DNA from: Thermomicrobiales bacterium
GTDB taxonomy: Bacteria > Chloroflexota > Chloroflexia > Thermomicrobiales > UBA6265
Assembly: GCA_019637585.1 (NCBI GenBank)
Contig: JAHBVL010000016.1
Span: forward strand, 1 to 53,956
DNA length: 53,956 nucleotides
Direction of reading: 5' to 3'
Both the position numbers and the translations under genes were made by a program. Of the stretch, positions 23,379-32,420 are shown in pieces (position 1 is the first letter of the stretch; the number at the start of each line of letters is the position of its first letter). Under the pieces are notes generated by a model that saw only the letters and a program-made list of their open reading frames with translations, ran no database searches and was not told where the DNA came from.

Positions 23379-25150
23379 TGGCCACCCCACTCTTTTCTCG
23401 CCCACCTGGCAAACGCAACAGACCCGATTTCGTCGATCTCGACACCCTGGCCGGTATGGTTTCCGATGGCGACCGCATTGCCATGGGCGGATTCCATTTC
23501 TCGCGCCTCCCCGTCGCCCTTTGCGCCGCCGTGGCCAAACGGGGTGTCAAAGATCTGCACTATATCGCCTGGGGTGGCAGCCTCGGGCTGGAAGTGCTGC
23601 TCGAAGGAAACTGCATCGGCAAACTGGGCATTTGCTTCAACAGCCTGGATGTCTTCGGTTTGGCTCCCCGTTTCAGAGCAGCTGTCGAATCAGGCTCGAT
23701 TCCCATGGAAGACCTGACCGATACCGTGCTTATGGAGGGCCAGCGGGCTGCCCAATACGGTATGGACTCGCTGGGATTCGTGGCGCCGCTGGGTTCGAAC
23801 CTGCTCGACCGGACCTCGATGGGCAACATGGCAAGCGATCCGCTGAGCGGTCGTCCCATCGGCATTGCCGAACCGATTCCGCTCGATTGCTTTTTGCTCC
23901 ATGCCCAGCGGGCCGACGAAGATGGCAACATCGAGATACAGGGAGCCAGAAACCTCGATCTGACCGCCGGATTCGCCAGCCGGGACATTCTGGTGACCGT
24001 CGAGGAAATCGTGCCGCGCGGCACCTTCCAGCAGGAAGGCAGTCCGCGCGCCTATATCTTGCCGCGCACCTTCGTCCGGGCGATCTCGCATGTGCCGTTC
24101 GGGGCGTATCCGACCTCCTGCCTCCCCTACTACCCAACCGACTACCGCGACCTGGCGCGCGTCACGTCGGGCGAAACGCTCGATATCCAGACCCCTGACC
24201 AGGATCGGGCTGCGTATCTGCGCAAAGCGGCGAACGTACGCACCAGTCAGATCACCGGATCGCTACTGCTGACGAAGCGCACCGACCCCGAACCAGACGA
24301 CGCTCCAGCCACGATCGACGAAGTCATGGTCGGGTGGCTGGCCAATGAGTACGACAACGACAGCGTTTGCTCCGTCGGCTCATTCACGCCTCTGGCGTTT
24401 TGCAGCTATCTCCTGGCTAAGAAAACGCATGCGCCCGACCTAGTGCTCATGGGGTTCAATGGCGGACTGGTCGATGTCGGCGAACGCCCCATGAGTCTCT
24501 GCCTGGCCGAACCGCTCGATTTCTGGTCTGCGCCGGTGCATATGGGTGGCGACGACTCGTTCCATTGGTACTACCAGCGCGGCCTGATCACGCATGAAGT
24601 CGTTTCCGCGGCGCAGATCGACAAGCACTGCAACACCAACAACTTCGAAGTCACCTCACCGAGCGGCAAGAGGATTCGCCTTCCCGGTCAAGGCGGTATG
24701 GCCGACGTGGCCAACATGCACCAGCACTTCATGCTCTACCTGCCCCGTCACTCAAAACTCACCTTAGTGGAACAGGTGGAAACGATCAGCGCGGCTCGGG
24801 CCTTGTTCACCGACGAGGAACGCATCCGGGCCGGTTTCCAGCCGGGCAAGATCCGGTTGATCACCAACCTCTGCGTCTTCCACTTCGACGAAGCTTCGCG
24901 CGAACTCGAACTGGCCTCCATCCATCCGGGCATCACATTCGACGAGGTTCAGGAGAACACCGGCTTCACCCTCCGCCAAGCCCCGACGGTAGGCGTCACG
25001 GCAACACCGTCATCAGAACAACTCCACATCCTCCGCGGGGAGATCGACCCGCTCGGCATGCGTCGGACCGAGTTCGTGGCCGGCAAGGAGCGAGGGCCGC
25101 TGTTGATGTCGCTGATCGACGCGGAAGAGTCGGTGGTGCGGGAGTTGTAG
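23378..25150 (+). CDS. Fused alpha/beta class I CoA-transferase
   Basis: A 590-aa protein joining two CoA-transferase family I subunits. The alpha-like half (about 1-300) starts DLDTLAGMVSDGDRIAMGGF and contains FVAPLGSNLLDR. The beta-like half (about 315-590) contains VCSVGSFTPLAFCSYLLAKK, LPGQGGMADVAN and LVEQVETISAARALFT. It resembles glutaconate CoA-transferase/IpdAB-type proteins more than acetate transferases. The classic active-site Glu of the beta subunit was not located with confidence, so it could be a CoA-transferase or a ring-opening hydrolase like IpdAB. It is translationally coupled to the preceding gene. Confidence 0.85.
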   Translation: MATPLFSRPPGKRNRPDFVDLDTLAGMVSDGDRIAMGGFHFSRLPVALCAAVAKRGVKDLHYIAWGGSLGLEVLLEGNCIGKLGICFNSLDVFGLAPRFRAAVESGSIPMEDLTDTVLMEGQRAAQYGMDSLGFVAPLGSNLLDRTSMGNMASDPLSGRPIGIAEPIPLDCFLLHAQRADEDGNIEIQGARNLDLTAGFASRDILVTVEEIVPRGTFQQEGSPRAYILPRTFVRAISHVPFGAYPTSCLPYYPTDYRDLARVTSGETLDIQTPDQDRAAYLRKAANVRTSQITGSLLLTKRTDPEPDDAPATIDEVMVGWLANEYDNDSVCSVGSFTPLAFCSYLLAKKTHAPDLVLMGFNGGLVDVGERPMSLCLAEPLDFWSAPVHMGGDDSFHWYYQRGLITHEVVSAAQIDKHCNTNNFEVTSPSGKRIRLPGQGGMADVANMHQHFMLYLPRHSKLTLVEQVETISAARALFTDEERIRAGFQPGKIRLITNLCVFHFDEASRELELASIHPGITFDEVQENTGFTLRQAPTVGVTATPSSEQLHILRGEIDPLGMRRTEFVAGKERGPLLMSLIDAEESVVREL

Positions 25151-25263
25151 ACGGCAAAGGAACGTGTCGCCGCAGCGGCTCGCGCGAGGAGTCCTTTGGC
25201 CAGAGCTGATTCCGGGGGAGCGGCTTGCCTTGCTGTTGTCCGGGTTTGGCGTCTGACATCAAG

Positions 25264-25406
25264 GCAGGCGCTCTTCCAGCAGATGGAGGAAGGGAACGCG
25301 GCTGGATGCGGTGATCCGGGAGAACTCGAAGGGGCTGGGGTTTGGCAGACAAGAAGAAGCAAGAGGCCATTGTTCCAATTTTCCAACAAGCCGTTGGAGA
25401 TTCTGA
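25264..25406 (+). pseudogene. Possible frameshifted C-terminal remnant of a DNA methylase (HsdM-like)
   Basis: Just upstream of, and overlapping, the DUF1016 start, ALFQQMEEGN in one frame continues as RLDAVIRENSKGLGFG in another if one base is ignored. This reads like the tail of a type I restriction N6-adenine methylase. DUF1016 genes often sit in such loci. The match is from memory, short and frameshifted, so this is weak. Confidence 0.2.
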
Positions 25407-26475
25407 GACCTTGTCCACCACGTACCGGCTCACGCTCGATCAACTCAAGAACCGAATACGAACTGCACAGATCAAAGCTGCGATTTCAGTCAATCGAGAG
25501 CTGATCGCCTTGTATTGGGACATCGGCAAACTGATCGCAGAACGTCAGCAGACCGAAGGTTGGGGCAGGTCAACTGTCGAGCGCCTTGCCGCGGACCTTA
25601 AGCATGAATTCGAGGGGGTCAGCGGATTCTCGACTCAGAATCTCTGGTATATGCGCGGGTTCTACCTGGCGTGGACACGGGATGTCAAAGAACTCCAACA
25701 GCCTGTTGGAGATTTGGATGGCGAGAATCTGCCACAACCTGTGGCGGAAATCCCGTGGGGACACAACATCCAGCTGGTAACGAAAATCAAAGACCCCGCT
25801 GAGCGGATTTGGTATGCACAGAAAACGCTCGAGAACGGTTGGTCGCGGAACGTCCTCGTCCATCAGATCGAGTCTGATCTTTACCGGCGTCAGGGAGGGG
25901 CGATCAGCAACTTCCATGCAACATTGCCCGCGCCGCAGTCGGACCTGGCTCACCAACTGCTGAAAGACCCCTACACTTTCGATTTTCTGACGCTCGCGGA
26001 GGCCGTGCAGGAACGCGATCTGGAGCAAGGGCTGATCGACCACATCCAGAAGTTCCTGCTCGAGCTGGGGATGGGATTCGCCTTTGTCGGACGGCAGTAC
26101 CACCTCGATGTCGGCGGCGAAGACTTCTATCTCGACCTTCTTTTCTACCACCTGCAGCTGCGCTGCTATGTGGTGATCGACCTAAAGGTGGAGAAGTTCA
26201 AGCCGGAGTTCGCCGGCAAGATGAACTTCTATCTGGCGGCCGTCGACGACCTGATCCGCCACCCCAACGACCAGCCGAGCATCGGGCTGATCATCTGCAA
26301 GGAACGCAATCGGGTGATCGTCGAGTACTCGCTTCGGGATACGAGAAAGCCGATGGGGGTTGCGGAGTATGTGCTAACTCAGCGCCTTCCAACGAACCTA
26401 AGCGAGAAACTGCCCGCAGTGACTGACTTGGCAGCCACAATCAATGCTGAGGCGATCGTGACGAGGGATAGATAG
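25342..26475 (+). CDS. DUF1016 / YhcG-family PD-(D/E)XK nuclease-like protein
   Basis: A 377-aa YhcG/DUF1016 protein. The N-terminal helical domain (about 25-180) contains ALYWDIGKLI, then WGRSTVERLAADL and FSTQNLWYMRGFY. The C-terminal nuclease-fold domain (about 225-350) contains GGEDFYLDLLFYHLQLRCYV followed by IDLK, with the Asp...Asp-x-Lys arrangement of PD-(D/E)XK enzymes. The family is found near restriction-modification and transposition genes; its role is uncertain. The start is TTG 25342, preceded by GAAGGGG. It is isolated, with a possible methylase remnant upstream and IS-like debris downstream. Confidence 0.85.
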   Translation: MADKKKQEAIVPIFQQAVGDSETLSTTYRLTLDQLKNRIRTAQIKAAISVNRELIALYWDIGKLIAERQQTEGWGRSTVERLAADLKHEFEGVSGFSTQNLWYMRGFYLAWTRDVKELQQPVGDLDGENLPQPVAEIPWGHNIQLVTKIKDPAERIWYAQKTLENGWSRNVLVHQIESDLYRRQGGAISNFHATLPAPQSDLAHQLLKDPYTFDFLTLAEAVQERDLEQGLIDHIQKFLLELGMGFAFVGRQYHLDVGGEDFYLDLLFYHLQLRCYVVIDLKVEKFKPEFAGKMNFYLAAVDDLIRHPNDQPSIGLIICKERNRVIVEYSLRDTRKPMGVAEYVLTQRLPTNLSEKLPAVTDLAATINAEAIVTRDR

Positions 26476-26502
26476 CTGCAGAGGGTGGAGCGGTTGCCCA
26501 GA

Positions 26503-26570
26503 GTTGCACCTGCGCTCCACGCAGCGGTGCAACCTATGTCTCCGCACGTGTGTTACCCATGTCCCCGGTC
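26503..26570. repeat. Hairpin plus twofold motif, possible insertion-sequence end remnant
   Basis: GTTGCACC/GGTGCAAC (26503-26533) forms a hairpin with an inner TGCG/CGCA stem. It is followed by two imperfect copies of a (C)CTATGTCTCCG / CCCATGTCCCCGG motif about 22 bp apart. Paired motifs of this kind occur at ends of some insertion sequences, but no transposase is present here. Confidence 0.3.
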
Positions 26571-26641
26571 CATACACCGACCGCAGGAGAGGGTTCTGAC
26601 TGACTGCGGGACGCAATCTACGATGCTGCGGACTCCGGACC

Positions 26642-27712
26642 TCACTCCGACTCGATCATCGTCAGCGCGGCTTTCATGTACCCCAACGCAAACGCCATCC
26701 CCGCATGCCATGGCGCGTCGCAGGTCATTTGAGGGGTGTGGTCGGGGATGATGACGCCGTCGTAGCCGTTGCGGTGGTAGATGCGGAGACACTCGATCAT
26801 ATCGACGTCTCCCTCGTCGACGAAGACCTCGTCGTACTTCGGCACTTTCCCCTTCACATTGCGGAAATGGACATAGCCGATCGCGTCCTGCTTGCTGTAC
26901 CGATCGATCGCCTCATAGACATCGATCTCCCCCTGCATTTCGGCGAGGGTTCCCTGGCAAAGTTCGAGAGCGTTGCTGCGTGAGGGGTAGATATCGAGGA
27001 GCTTCTGATAGAGCTCGGGTTTGTGAACGAGACGGGCGTGACCGCGAATCGCGGGCATGGGTGGGTCGTCGGGATGGGCGGCCAACCGCACTCCCGCCTC
27101 CTCGGCAACCGGCACGACATCGTGCAGGAAGCGGTTGAGCCGGTCCCAGAGTTGGTCACTGCTCGTGTCCGGCAACGCTCCGCTGGGCGCGTCCGGATCG
27201 TAGACCATGTTCCAGACCTGACCGTTGGGGATCGGCGATTCGGCCGGACCATCCGGTCCGTGAAAGCCGACCGACTCCGCCCCACCCCGTGCCCAGGGGC
27301 CGACCACATGCCCCCACACGCCGGCGATGCTGAAGTTGTAGCCCATTACCGGGATGCCCACGGCGCCCATGTCGCGAATCAGTTGCTGGATGCCGGCGAC
27401 CTGCTCATCGCGTTTTGGTCCATCGAGGAGAACATCGTGCCAGAAGGACGGATCGAAATTCTCCAGGGCGCCAAGCTCGAGCCCCTCGGCATTTACCGCG
27501 TCTTTCAACGCCTGAAGCTCCTGCCGGGACCATGGCACGCCGCTGCCTGCCGCTCCCCAGCCCGAACCCTCGCTTTCCGATTGCGGGATGCGTGGACCGC
27601 TGGCAAAGTAGTCGGTCAAATGGGCGACGATATGGGTCGCGCCTGCCTGGCGGGCGAACTGGAAGTTCTCCGCCGTGAGCATCTGCCGGTAGAGACCAAG
27701 TCCGAGCTTCAT
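26642..27712 (-). CDS. uxuA: Mannonate dehydratase (UxuA-like)
   Basis: A 356-aa TIM-barrel enzyme that dehydrates D-mannonate (or a related aldonate) to 2-keto-3-deoxygluconate. Motifs include GIPVMGYNFSIAGVWGHV, the metal-binding RLAAHPDDPP, ELCQGTLAEM, IGYVHFRNVKGKVPKYDEVF and the C-terminal IIPDHTPQM. Length is slightly shorter than E. coli UxuA but usual for the short bacterial type. It sits downstream of malate synthase, 57 bases away on the same strand. Together with the sugar-oxidising cluster to the left it could continue an aldonate route. Confidence 0.88.
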   Translation of the reverse strand: MKLGLGLYRQMLTAENFQFARQAGATHIVAHLTDYFASGPRIPQSESEGSGWGAAGSGVPWSRQELQALKDAVNAEGLELGALENFDPSFWHDVLLDGPKRDEQVAGIQQLIRDMGAVGIPVMGYNFSIAGVWGHVVGPWARGGAESVGFHGPDGPAESPIPNGQVWNMVYDPDAPSGALPDTSSDQLWDRLNRFLHDVVPVAEEAGVRLAAHPDDPPMPAIRGHARLVHKPELYQKLLDIYPSRSNALELCQGTLAEMQGEIDVYEAIDRYSKQDAIGYVHFRNVKGKVPKYDEVFVDEGDVDMIECLRIYHRNGYDGVIIPDHTPQMTCDAPWHAGMAFALGYMKAALTMIESE

Positions 27713-27769
27713 GGCTGCTCCTCAGATCGATGGTGACCGACCAACTCGACCGCCGCGCGGTCCGCATCG

Positions 27770-29344
27770 CTAGTCTAGATAGGAATAGGCAGGGATGGTG
27801 AGAAACTCGACGAAGTCGTCGTTGAGGATCAGACCGTCGAGAATCTCCGCGGCATCCCGATACCGATTCGCGTCGATCCCACCCAGATCGGCGATCGCCG
27901 CATCACGAACCGCTTGATAGCGGTCGCGATCGACAAGCTGGCCGTCGCTCGTCGAAACGCCATGGCGAATCCACTGCCATACCTGGGCGCGGGAGATTTC
28001 CGCCGTGGCCGCATCCTCCATCAGGTTGTTGATGGCGGCCGCGCCATTGCCCCGCAACCAGTTGTCGATGTACTGCAAGGCAACGCTGACGTTCAGGTAG
28101 AGTCCGTCGCCGGTCACCTGCCCGCCGTCGATCGCCGTGGCCAGCAACGCGCCGGCATCGGGGACGACGTCGTCGCGCTGTCTCGTTTTCTGGTTCGGCT
28201 GATCTCCCAGCACCGCGTCGAAACACTCCATCGCCACCGGAACCAACCCCGGATGCGCCACCCAGGTGCCGTCGAAACCGGCGTTCGACTCCCGCTCCTT
28301 GTCCTCCCGTACAGCGGCAAAGGCTCGCTCGTTCACTTCCGCGTCCCGCCGGGTCGGGATGAACGCGGACATTCCGCCGATCGCGTGCGCTCCACGTTTG
28401 TGACAGGTTTTGACCAGCAGATTCGAATATGCCGACATGAATGGCACCTTCATAGTGACCTGAGCGCGATCCGGGAGGATGTGTTCGCTGCTCTCCCGGA
28501 GGAATTTGATCATGCTGAAGATGTAGTCCCAACGACCCGCATTGAGCCCCGCGGCGTGGTCGCGCAGCTCGTAGAGAATCTCCTCCATCTCGAATGCCGC
28601 CAGAATCGTTTCGATCAGCACCGTGGCGCGCACTGTTCCGTAGGGGATGCCCAGTTGCTCCTCGGCATAGGTGAAGACGTCGTTCCAGAGTCTCGCTTCG
28701 AGATGGCTCTCCATCTTCGGCAGGTAGAAATAGGGTCCCGATCCCCGGTCGAGCGCTGCCTGGGCGTTGTTGAAGAAGTAGAGACCGAAATCGAACAGAC
28801 TCGCTGAGCAGGGTTCCCCGTCGATCTCCACGTGGCTCTCGATAAGATGCCAGCCGCGCGGTCGCAGAAGGAGCGTGGCCGGATTGTCGTTGAGCTCGTA
28901 GACGCGCCCATCTTCCTGCTCGAACCGGATCGCCTTGCGCACCGCATCGGCCAGATTCTTCTGACCTACAGTGACGTTTTCCCAGGTCGGGGAGAGCGCA
29001 TCCTCGTGATCGGCCATGAAAACCTTCGCGCCAGAATTGAGGGCATTGATCAGCATCTTGCGGTCGGTTGGACCGGTGATCTCGACGCGCCGGTCGTTGA
29101 GATCGGCAGGAGCGGGCGCAACCTGCCAATCCCCCGCGCGGATATCCGCTGTCTCGGCAAGAAAATCGGGCACGGCGCCATTCAGAATGGCGGCATGGCG
29201 GGCTCGTCGCCGTTGGAGAAGTTCCTCGCGCCGCGGATTGAAGGTCCGGTGGAGCGAGGCGACGAATGCCAGCGCCTCCGGACTGACGGCATCTCCAGCT
29301 TCGGCCGGAACCTCGGTGACAAGACGGTAGGAATCAGTCATCAC
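27770..29344 (-). CDS. aceB: Malate synthase A
   Basis: A 524-aa malate synthase, condensing glyoxylate with acetyl-CoA to malate. Diagnostic stretches are [20 protein letters not shown], then [41 protein letters not shown], and [20 protein letters not shown] with the active-site Arg/Glu. Size matches isoform A. No isocitrate lyase gene is seen in the window, so the glyoxylate may come from another route such as glycolate or aldonate breakdown. It begins at ATG 29344 and lies immediately upstream of the mannonate dehydratase gene. Confidence 0.95.
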   Translation of the reverse strand: MMTDSYRLVTEVPAEAGDAVSPEALAFVASLHRTFNPRREELLQRRRARHAAILNGAVPDFLAETADIRAGDWQVAPAPADLNDRRVEITGPTDRKMLINALNSGAKVFMADHEDALSPTWENVTVGQKNLADAVRKAIRFEQEDGRVYELNDNPATLLLRPRGWHLIESHVEIDGEPCSASLFDFGLYFFNNAQAALDRGSGPYFYLPKMESHLEARLWNDVFTYAEEQLGIPYGTVRATVLIETILAAFEMEEILYELRDHAAGLNAGRWDYIFSMIKFLRESSEHILPDRAQVTMKVPFMSAYSNLLVKTCHKRGAHAIGGMSAFIPTRRDAEVNERAFAAVREDKERESNAGFDGTWVAHPGLVPVAMECFDAVLGDQPNQKTRQRDDVVPDAGALLATAIDGGQVTGDGLYLNVSVALQYIDNWLRGNGAAAINNLMEDAATAEISRAQVWQWIRHGVSTSDGQLVDRDRYQAVRDAAIADLGGIDANRYRDAAEILDGLILNDDFVEFLTIPAYSYLD

Positions 29345-29511
29345 GCATCGACCCCTGACGAAAAGTTCGCTTCAAACCCCGGCAGACTGCCCGAACCAGC
29401 GCAAACTGTCAACTCATGCCCTGCTGGCCAAGGGCTCGCTTCGTCGGGCCACGGGTGCCCGAACTACCCCCGCCCCCTGGCCATCTTCTCCTCTCCGCCT
29501 TTCCGCCTCGG

Positions 29512-30294
29512 TCAGGGGGTCGGCGAAGGGGATGGCGTCGCGGAGGAGATGGGGCTGGCAACAGGCGAACCCACGGGCGATGCCATCGGTGAGGCGGCGG
29601 CCGGAGATGCGGCAGGAGAGCTTTCTGCCGTCGTCGCGGTCGGGTCGGGGCGCGTCGTCGTCGTTGCTGTCGCAGCCTCAGTCGGCGTGCTCGTTGGGGA
29701 GCTGGTTGCTGACGGGGCGACGGTTGCCGACGGTTCCGTGGTCGGGGACGGTTCAGCGGTCGGCGACCGCTCGGGAGTCGACGTGCTCAGCAGACCGGTC
29801 GGCACCTCCTGCCGGAGATAGTCGACATCGATTCGCTGACCCCCACCGGCCGCGTTGTAGAGCGACACCGCGCCGAGAAGCTGGTAGAGACCATCGCGAT
29901 TGTCGGCTCCTTCGGGCAGCCGCCGGCATTCGCCGTCTGCCAACTGCAGCTGAATTGCCGTCAGGCCCTTGAGTGGATCCTCCTGATCGAGCAGCACGTC
30001 GACTTGCTCGACCTCTCCCGCGAGAACCGCCTCCGCGGCCCGTTCGGCGGTGATATCCAGGCAGAGGGGCAGCCGTCCGCCACTGTCATTCCGGGACGAG
30101 AGCCAGACGATCAGGAGGAGCAGAGCGAGAACCACCGCTCCCGCGGCAAGCGCGGCTTTGACCAGGTGGGAACTTCCCCTCCCTACTGGCGGTTCCGGGG
30201 TTTCGGCGTCCACGACCGAACCGTCCGGAATCTGAGGAGCGACGGCGCCGGAGTCTGGATTCGGGCCGTCGCTCTGTTCCTGGTCGGTCGTCAT
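29512..30294 (-). CDS. Membrane-anchored protein with Ser/Thr/Pro-rich tail
   Basis: A 260-aa protein: a cytosolic, acidic N-terminus (1-43), one transmembrane helix (44-65), a small extracytoplasmic domain (about 70-165, with two Cys in LPLCLDI and DGECRRL), and a long low-complexity Ser/Thr/Pro/Ala tail (about 170-260). The tail looks like a cell-wall spanning or glycosylated region. No family is recognised. An upstream hairpin GGATGCC/GGCATCC (30324-30342) sits in its leader. An intrinsic terminator separates it from the peptide-binding protein gene. Confidence 0.6.
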   Translation of the reverse strand: MTTDQEQSDGPNPDSGAVAPQIPDGSVVDAETPEPPVGRGSSHLVKAALAAGAVVLALLLLIVWLSSRNDSGGRLPLCLDITAERAAEAVLAGEVEQVDVLLDQEDPLKGLTAIQLQLADGECRRLPEGADNRDGLYQLLGAVSLYNAAGGGQRIDVDYLRQEVPTGLLSTSTPERSPTAEPSPTTEPSATVAPSATSSPTSTPTEAATATTTTRPDPTATTAESSPAASPAAASPMASPVGSPVASPISSATPSPSPTP

Positions 30295-30395
30295 TCCTGC
30301 AAAAGCCCTCGGTGCGAAAAGCTGGATGCCCTATTGGCATCCATTGCGTGGACAATACCGGAGATTGTACCGGCATACCCCGACGCGTTGGCTCC

Positions 30396-30428
30396 AAAAA
30401 GCGAGTGGGAGGGCAAATGCCCTCCCAC
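30396..30428 (-). terminator. Intrinsic terminator after peptide-binding protein gene
   Basis: Read on the minus strand: GTGGGAGGGC, loop ATTT, GCCCTCCCAC, then TCGCTTTTT. The 10-bp perfect stem and short U-run, 38 bases after the stop codon, make a good rho-independent terminator. Confidence 0.8.
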
Positions 30429-30466
30429 GTTGTCGTTCCTCTGCGGACAGACCGCCTGGCGGCCGC

Positions 30467-32326
30467 CTATTCGGGAACTGTGCGCCAGTTGGCGACATTC
30501 CAGTAGAGCGGCTCCCAGTCGCTTGCAGCGACATTGTCGTTGAGAAGACGGTTGGAGATACCGTACTTCTCACCAGCGCGGGAGACGATCTGAACCATGA
30601 CGAACTCATTGATCACGATGTCGTTCATCCCAATGAACAGCTCCGCTGCCCGCTCGGGATCGGTGGTCGCGATCAGCTCGTCATACAGCGCGTCATACTC
30701 AGGATTGATGTAGCGCTGGTTGTTGGCGCCGCTCCACTGGTTGAATTTCTGGGAGACGTTGTAGTTGTCCTCGCCCGCGTAGGCGTCGAGCATGTAGGCA
30801 ACCGGCAACGGCGACTGCGGGTTGTTCGTGTACATCTGAACGTCCCGGTAGTTCTTGAAATAGGTCTGGTCGTTGCCGGGTGCGCTGGCAAAGAAGACCG
30901 ACGCGTCGACCTGGCCGAGCTGCACCTTCACGCCGATCTGCTCCCAGCCATTCTTGATGACGGCCTGGGTCTTCTGCCGAACCGGGTTGGTCGACGTGTA
31001 GAAGGTCAGCTTCAGTTCGACGCCATCCTTGGAGCGGACATCGCCATCGAGCGCCCAGCCAGCTTCATCGAGAATCTGGTTGGCTTTGTCGATGTTGAAC
31101 TCCCAGGAGGTGTTTGGCGACTCGAGACCGGCCAGTCCCGTCACCCAGTTCAGTCCAGGCGGTTCGCCGGGGGCGCCCATGTAGAACTGCTCGGCGACTG
31201 TTTCTCGGTCGATCGCCAGCGCAAGGGCTTCGCGAACGGCTTTGTCGCTCAACCGCGGATTCGGCACCTCCAGGCTGGCACGTTCACCGTCGACCTCGAC
31301 ATTCGGGTCGGCGAAGTTGAACATGACGCGCTCGGTGTTGGTCGGCGGGGTACCATAGACCCTTCCCTGGCCGCCTGACTCCTCATACTGGTCGAGGATG
31401 TCCTGACCCACCTGCAGATTCCAGGCGAAGTCCCAGTCGCCCGTCTGCAGAACGGCGATAGCCGCCGAGTCGGCGTCACCGCCGCCCTTCAGGTTGACCG
31501 TGGCGAAATAGGGCTTGTTGGGTTCGCGGTAGTTCTCATTGGCCACATAGATGACCTGGTCGTTCTCTTTGAACGACTCGACCACATACGGACCTGTGCC
31601 AATCGGATTGGTCAGGAACGCATTGGTCACCGCTTCGGCGTCCTGGCCCTCCCAGGCATGCTTCGGAATGATCGTGCCGAAGCCCGCGCCGGCAACCGGC
31701 GCATACCAGACGATCGACGGCACCGCGAAGGTGTACTTGACCTGGGTCGGGCTGAGGGCTTCGACCGACGTCACCGGCTCCCACACCGCCCGGCTGGTCG
31801 AGGCGTTGGCGGGATCGAGCACCCACTGCCAGGTGAAGACGACGTCGTCCGCGGTGAACGGCTCTCCGTCACTCCACAGCACGCCCTCCTTGAGGTTGAT
31901 GGTGGCGGTCAGGAGATCCTCGGAAAGTCCGCCGTTTTCGATCGTCGGCACCTCTGCCGCCAGAGTCGGAATCATCGTGCCGTCTGGTGCGAATGAAATC
32001 AGTGGCTCGGCGACAAGACTCGCCGCCAGCAAGTCCTTTGTGCCTGTCCCCTTGTGCGCGAATGCAATCGATGCCGCCTGATGCTGCAGAATCCTCAGCT
32101 CGCCGCCTTCGCCTCGGGTCTGGTTCTCCGTGCCGATCTCTGGCCGAATCGACGTCGAAAGCTCCTCCTGCGCGGCCGCAGGATCGATCTTCACGGTGTT
32201 GAGGACGAAGAGGGTAACGGGCAGCCCGACACCAAGTGCCGTCGCCCGGGCGATAAATTCGCGACGGGTGATCTCACCAGCCTTCAGCTGCTGATAAACA
32301 CCCCAGAACGGACCCTTTGGAACCAT
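30467..32326 (-). CDS. Peptide/opine-type ABC transporter substrate-binding protein (family 5)
   Basis: A 619-aa SBP_bac_5 extracellular receptor with a clear Tat signal (EITRREFIARATALGVG near residues 18-34, then a hydrophobic stretch). Characteristic segments are LITFAPDG-type (LISFAPDGTMIPTLAAEVP), FTADDVVFTWQWVLDP, IGTGPYVVESF, and LSDKAVREALALAIDRE. Relatives bind oligopeptides, nickel or opines and deliver them to Dpp/Opp permeases. No cognate permease or ATPase lies next to it, so it is an orphan receptor. It is separated from the cupredoxin-like gene upstream by a strong GC hairpin and ends at an intrinsic terminator. Confidence 0.93.
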   Translation of the reverse strand: MVPKGPFWGVYQQLKAGEITRREFIARATALGVGLPVTLFVLNTVKIDPAAAQEELSTSIRPEIGTENQTRGEGGELRILQHQAASIAFAHKGTGTKDLLAASLVAEPLISFAPDGTMIPTLAAEVPTIENGGLSEDLLTATINLKEGVLWSDGEPFTADDVVFTWQWVLDPANASTSRAVWEPVTSVEALSPTQVKYTFAVPSIVWYAPVAGAGFGTIIPKHAWEGQDAEAVTNAFLTNPIGTGPYVVESFKENDQVIYVANENYREPNKPYFATVNLKGGGDADSAAIAVLQTGDWDFAWNLQVGQDILDQYEESGGQGRVYGTPPTNTERVMFNFADPNVEVDGERASLEVPNPRLSDKAVREALALAIDRETVAEQFYMGAPGEPPGLNWVTGLAGLESPNTSWEFNIDKANQILDEAGWALDGDVRSKDGVELKLTFYTSTNPVRQKTQAVIKNGWEQIGVKVQLGQVDASVFFASAPGNDQTYFKNYRDVQMYTNNPQSPLPVAYMLDAYAGEDNYNVSQKFNQWSGANNQRYINPEYDALYDELIATTDPERAAELFIGMNDIVINEFVMVQIVSRAGEKYGISNRLLNDNVAASDWEPLYWNVANWRTVPE

Positions 32327-32380
32327 GTGAAACTCCTTGATTGACTGCTTCGACCGTTGAATTCCAATGTGTTGATCACC

Positions 32381-32404
32381 GGGACGGGGCTCGCGCCCCG
32401 TCCC
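32381..32404 (-). promoter_or_regulatory. Intergenic stem-loop after cupredoxin-like gene
   Basis: GGGACGGGGC pairs perfectly with GCCCCGTCCC across a 4-base loop, between the cupredoxin-like gene's stop (32421) and the peptide-binding protein's start (32326). There is no U-tract, so it is more likely an mRNA-stabilising or weak termination structure. Confidence 0.55.
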
Positions 32405-32420
32405 AGACGTTCACAAGGTG

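Noticed and set aside
30324-30342. GGATGCC/GGCATCC hairpin as a second terminator for the peptide-binding protein gene
   Set aside because: The better terminator at 30396-30428 lies before it, and this hairpin is followed by only a weak CTTTTC run; a leader structure for the 29512 gene is at least as likely.
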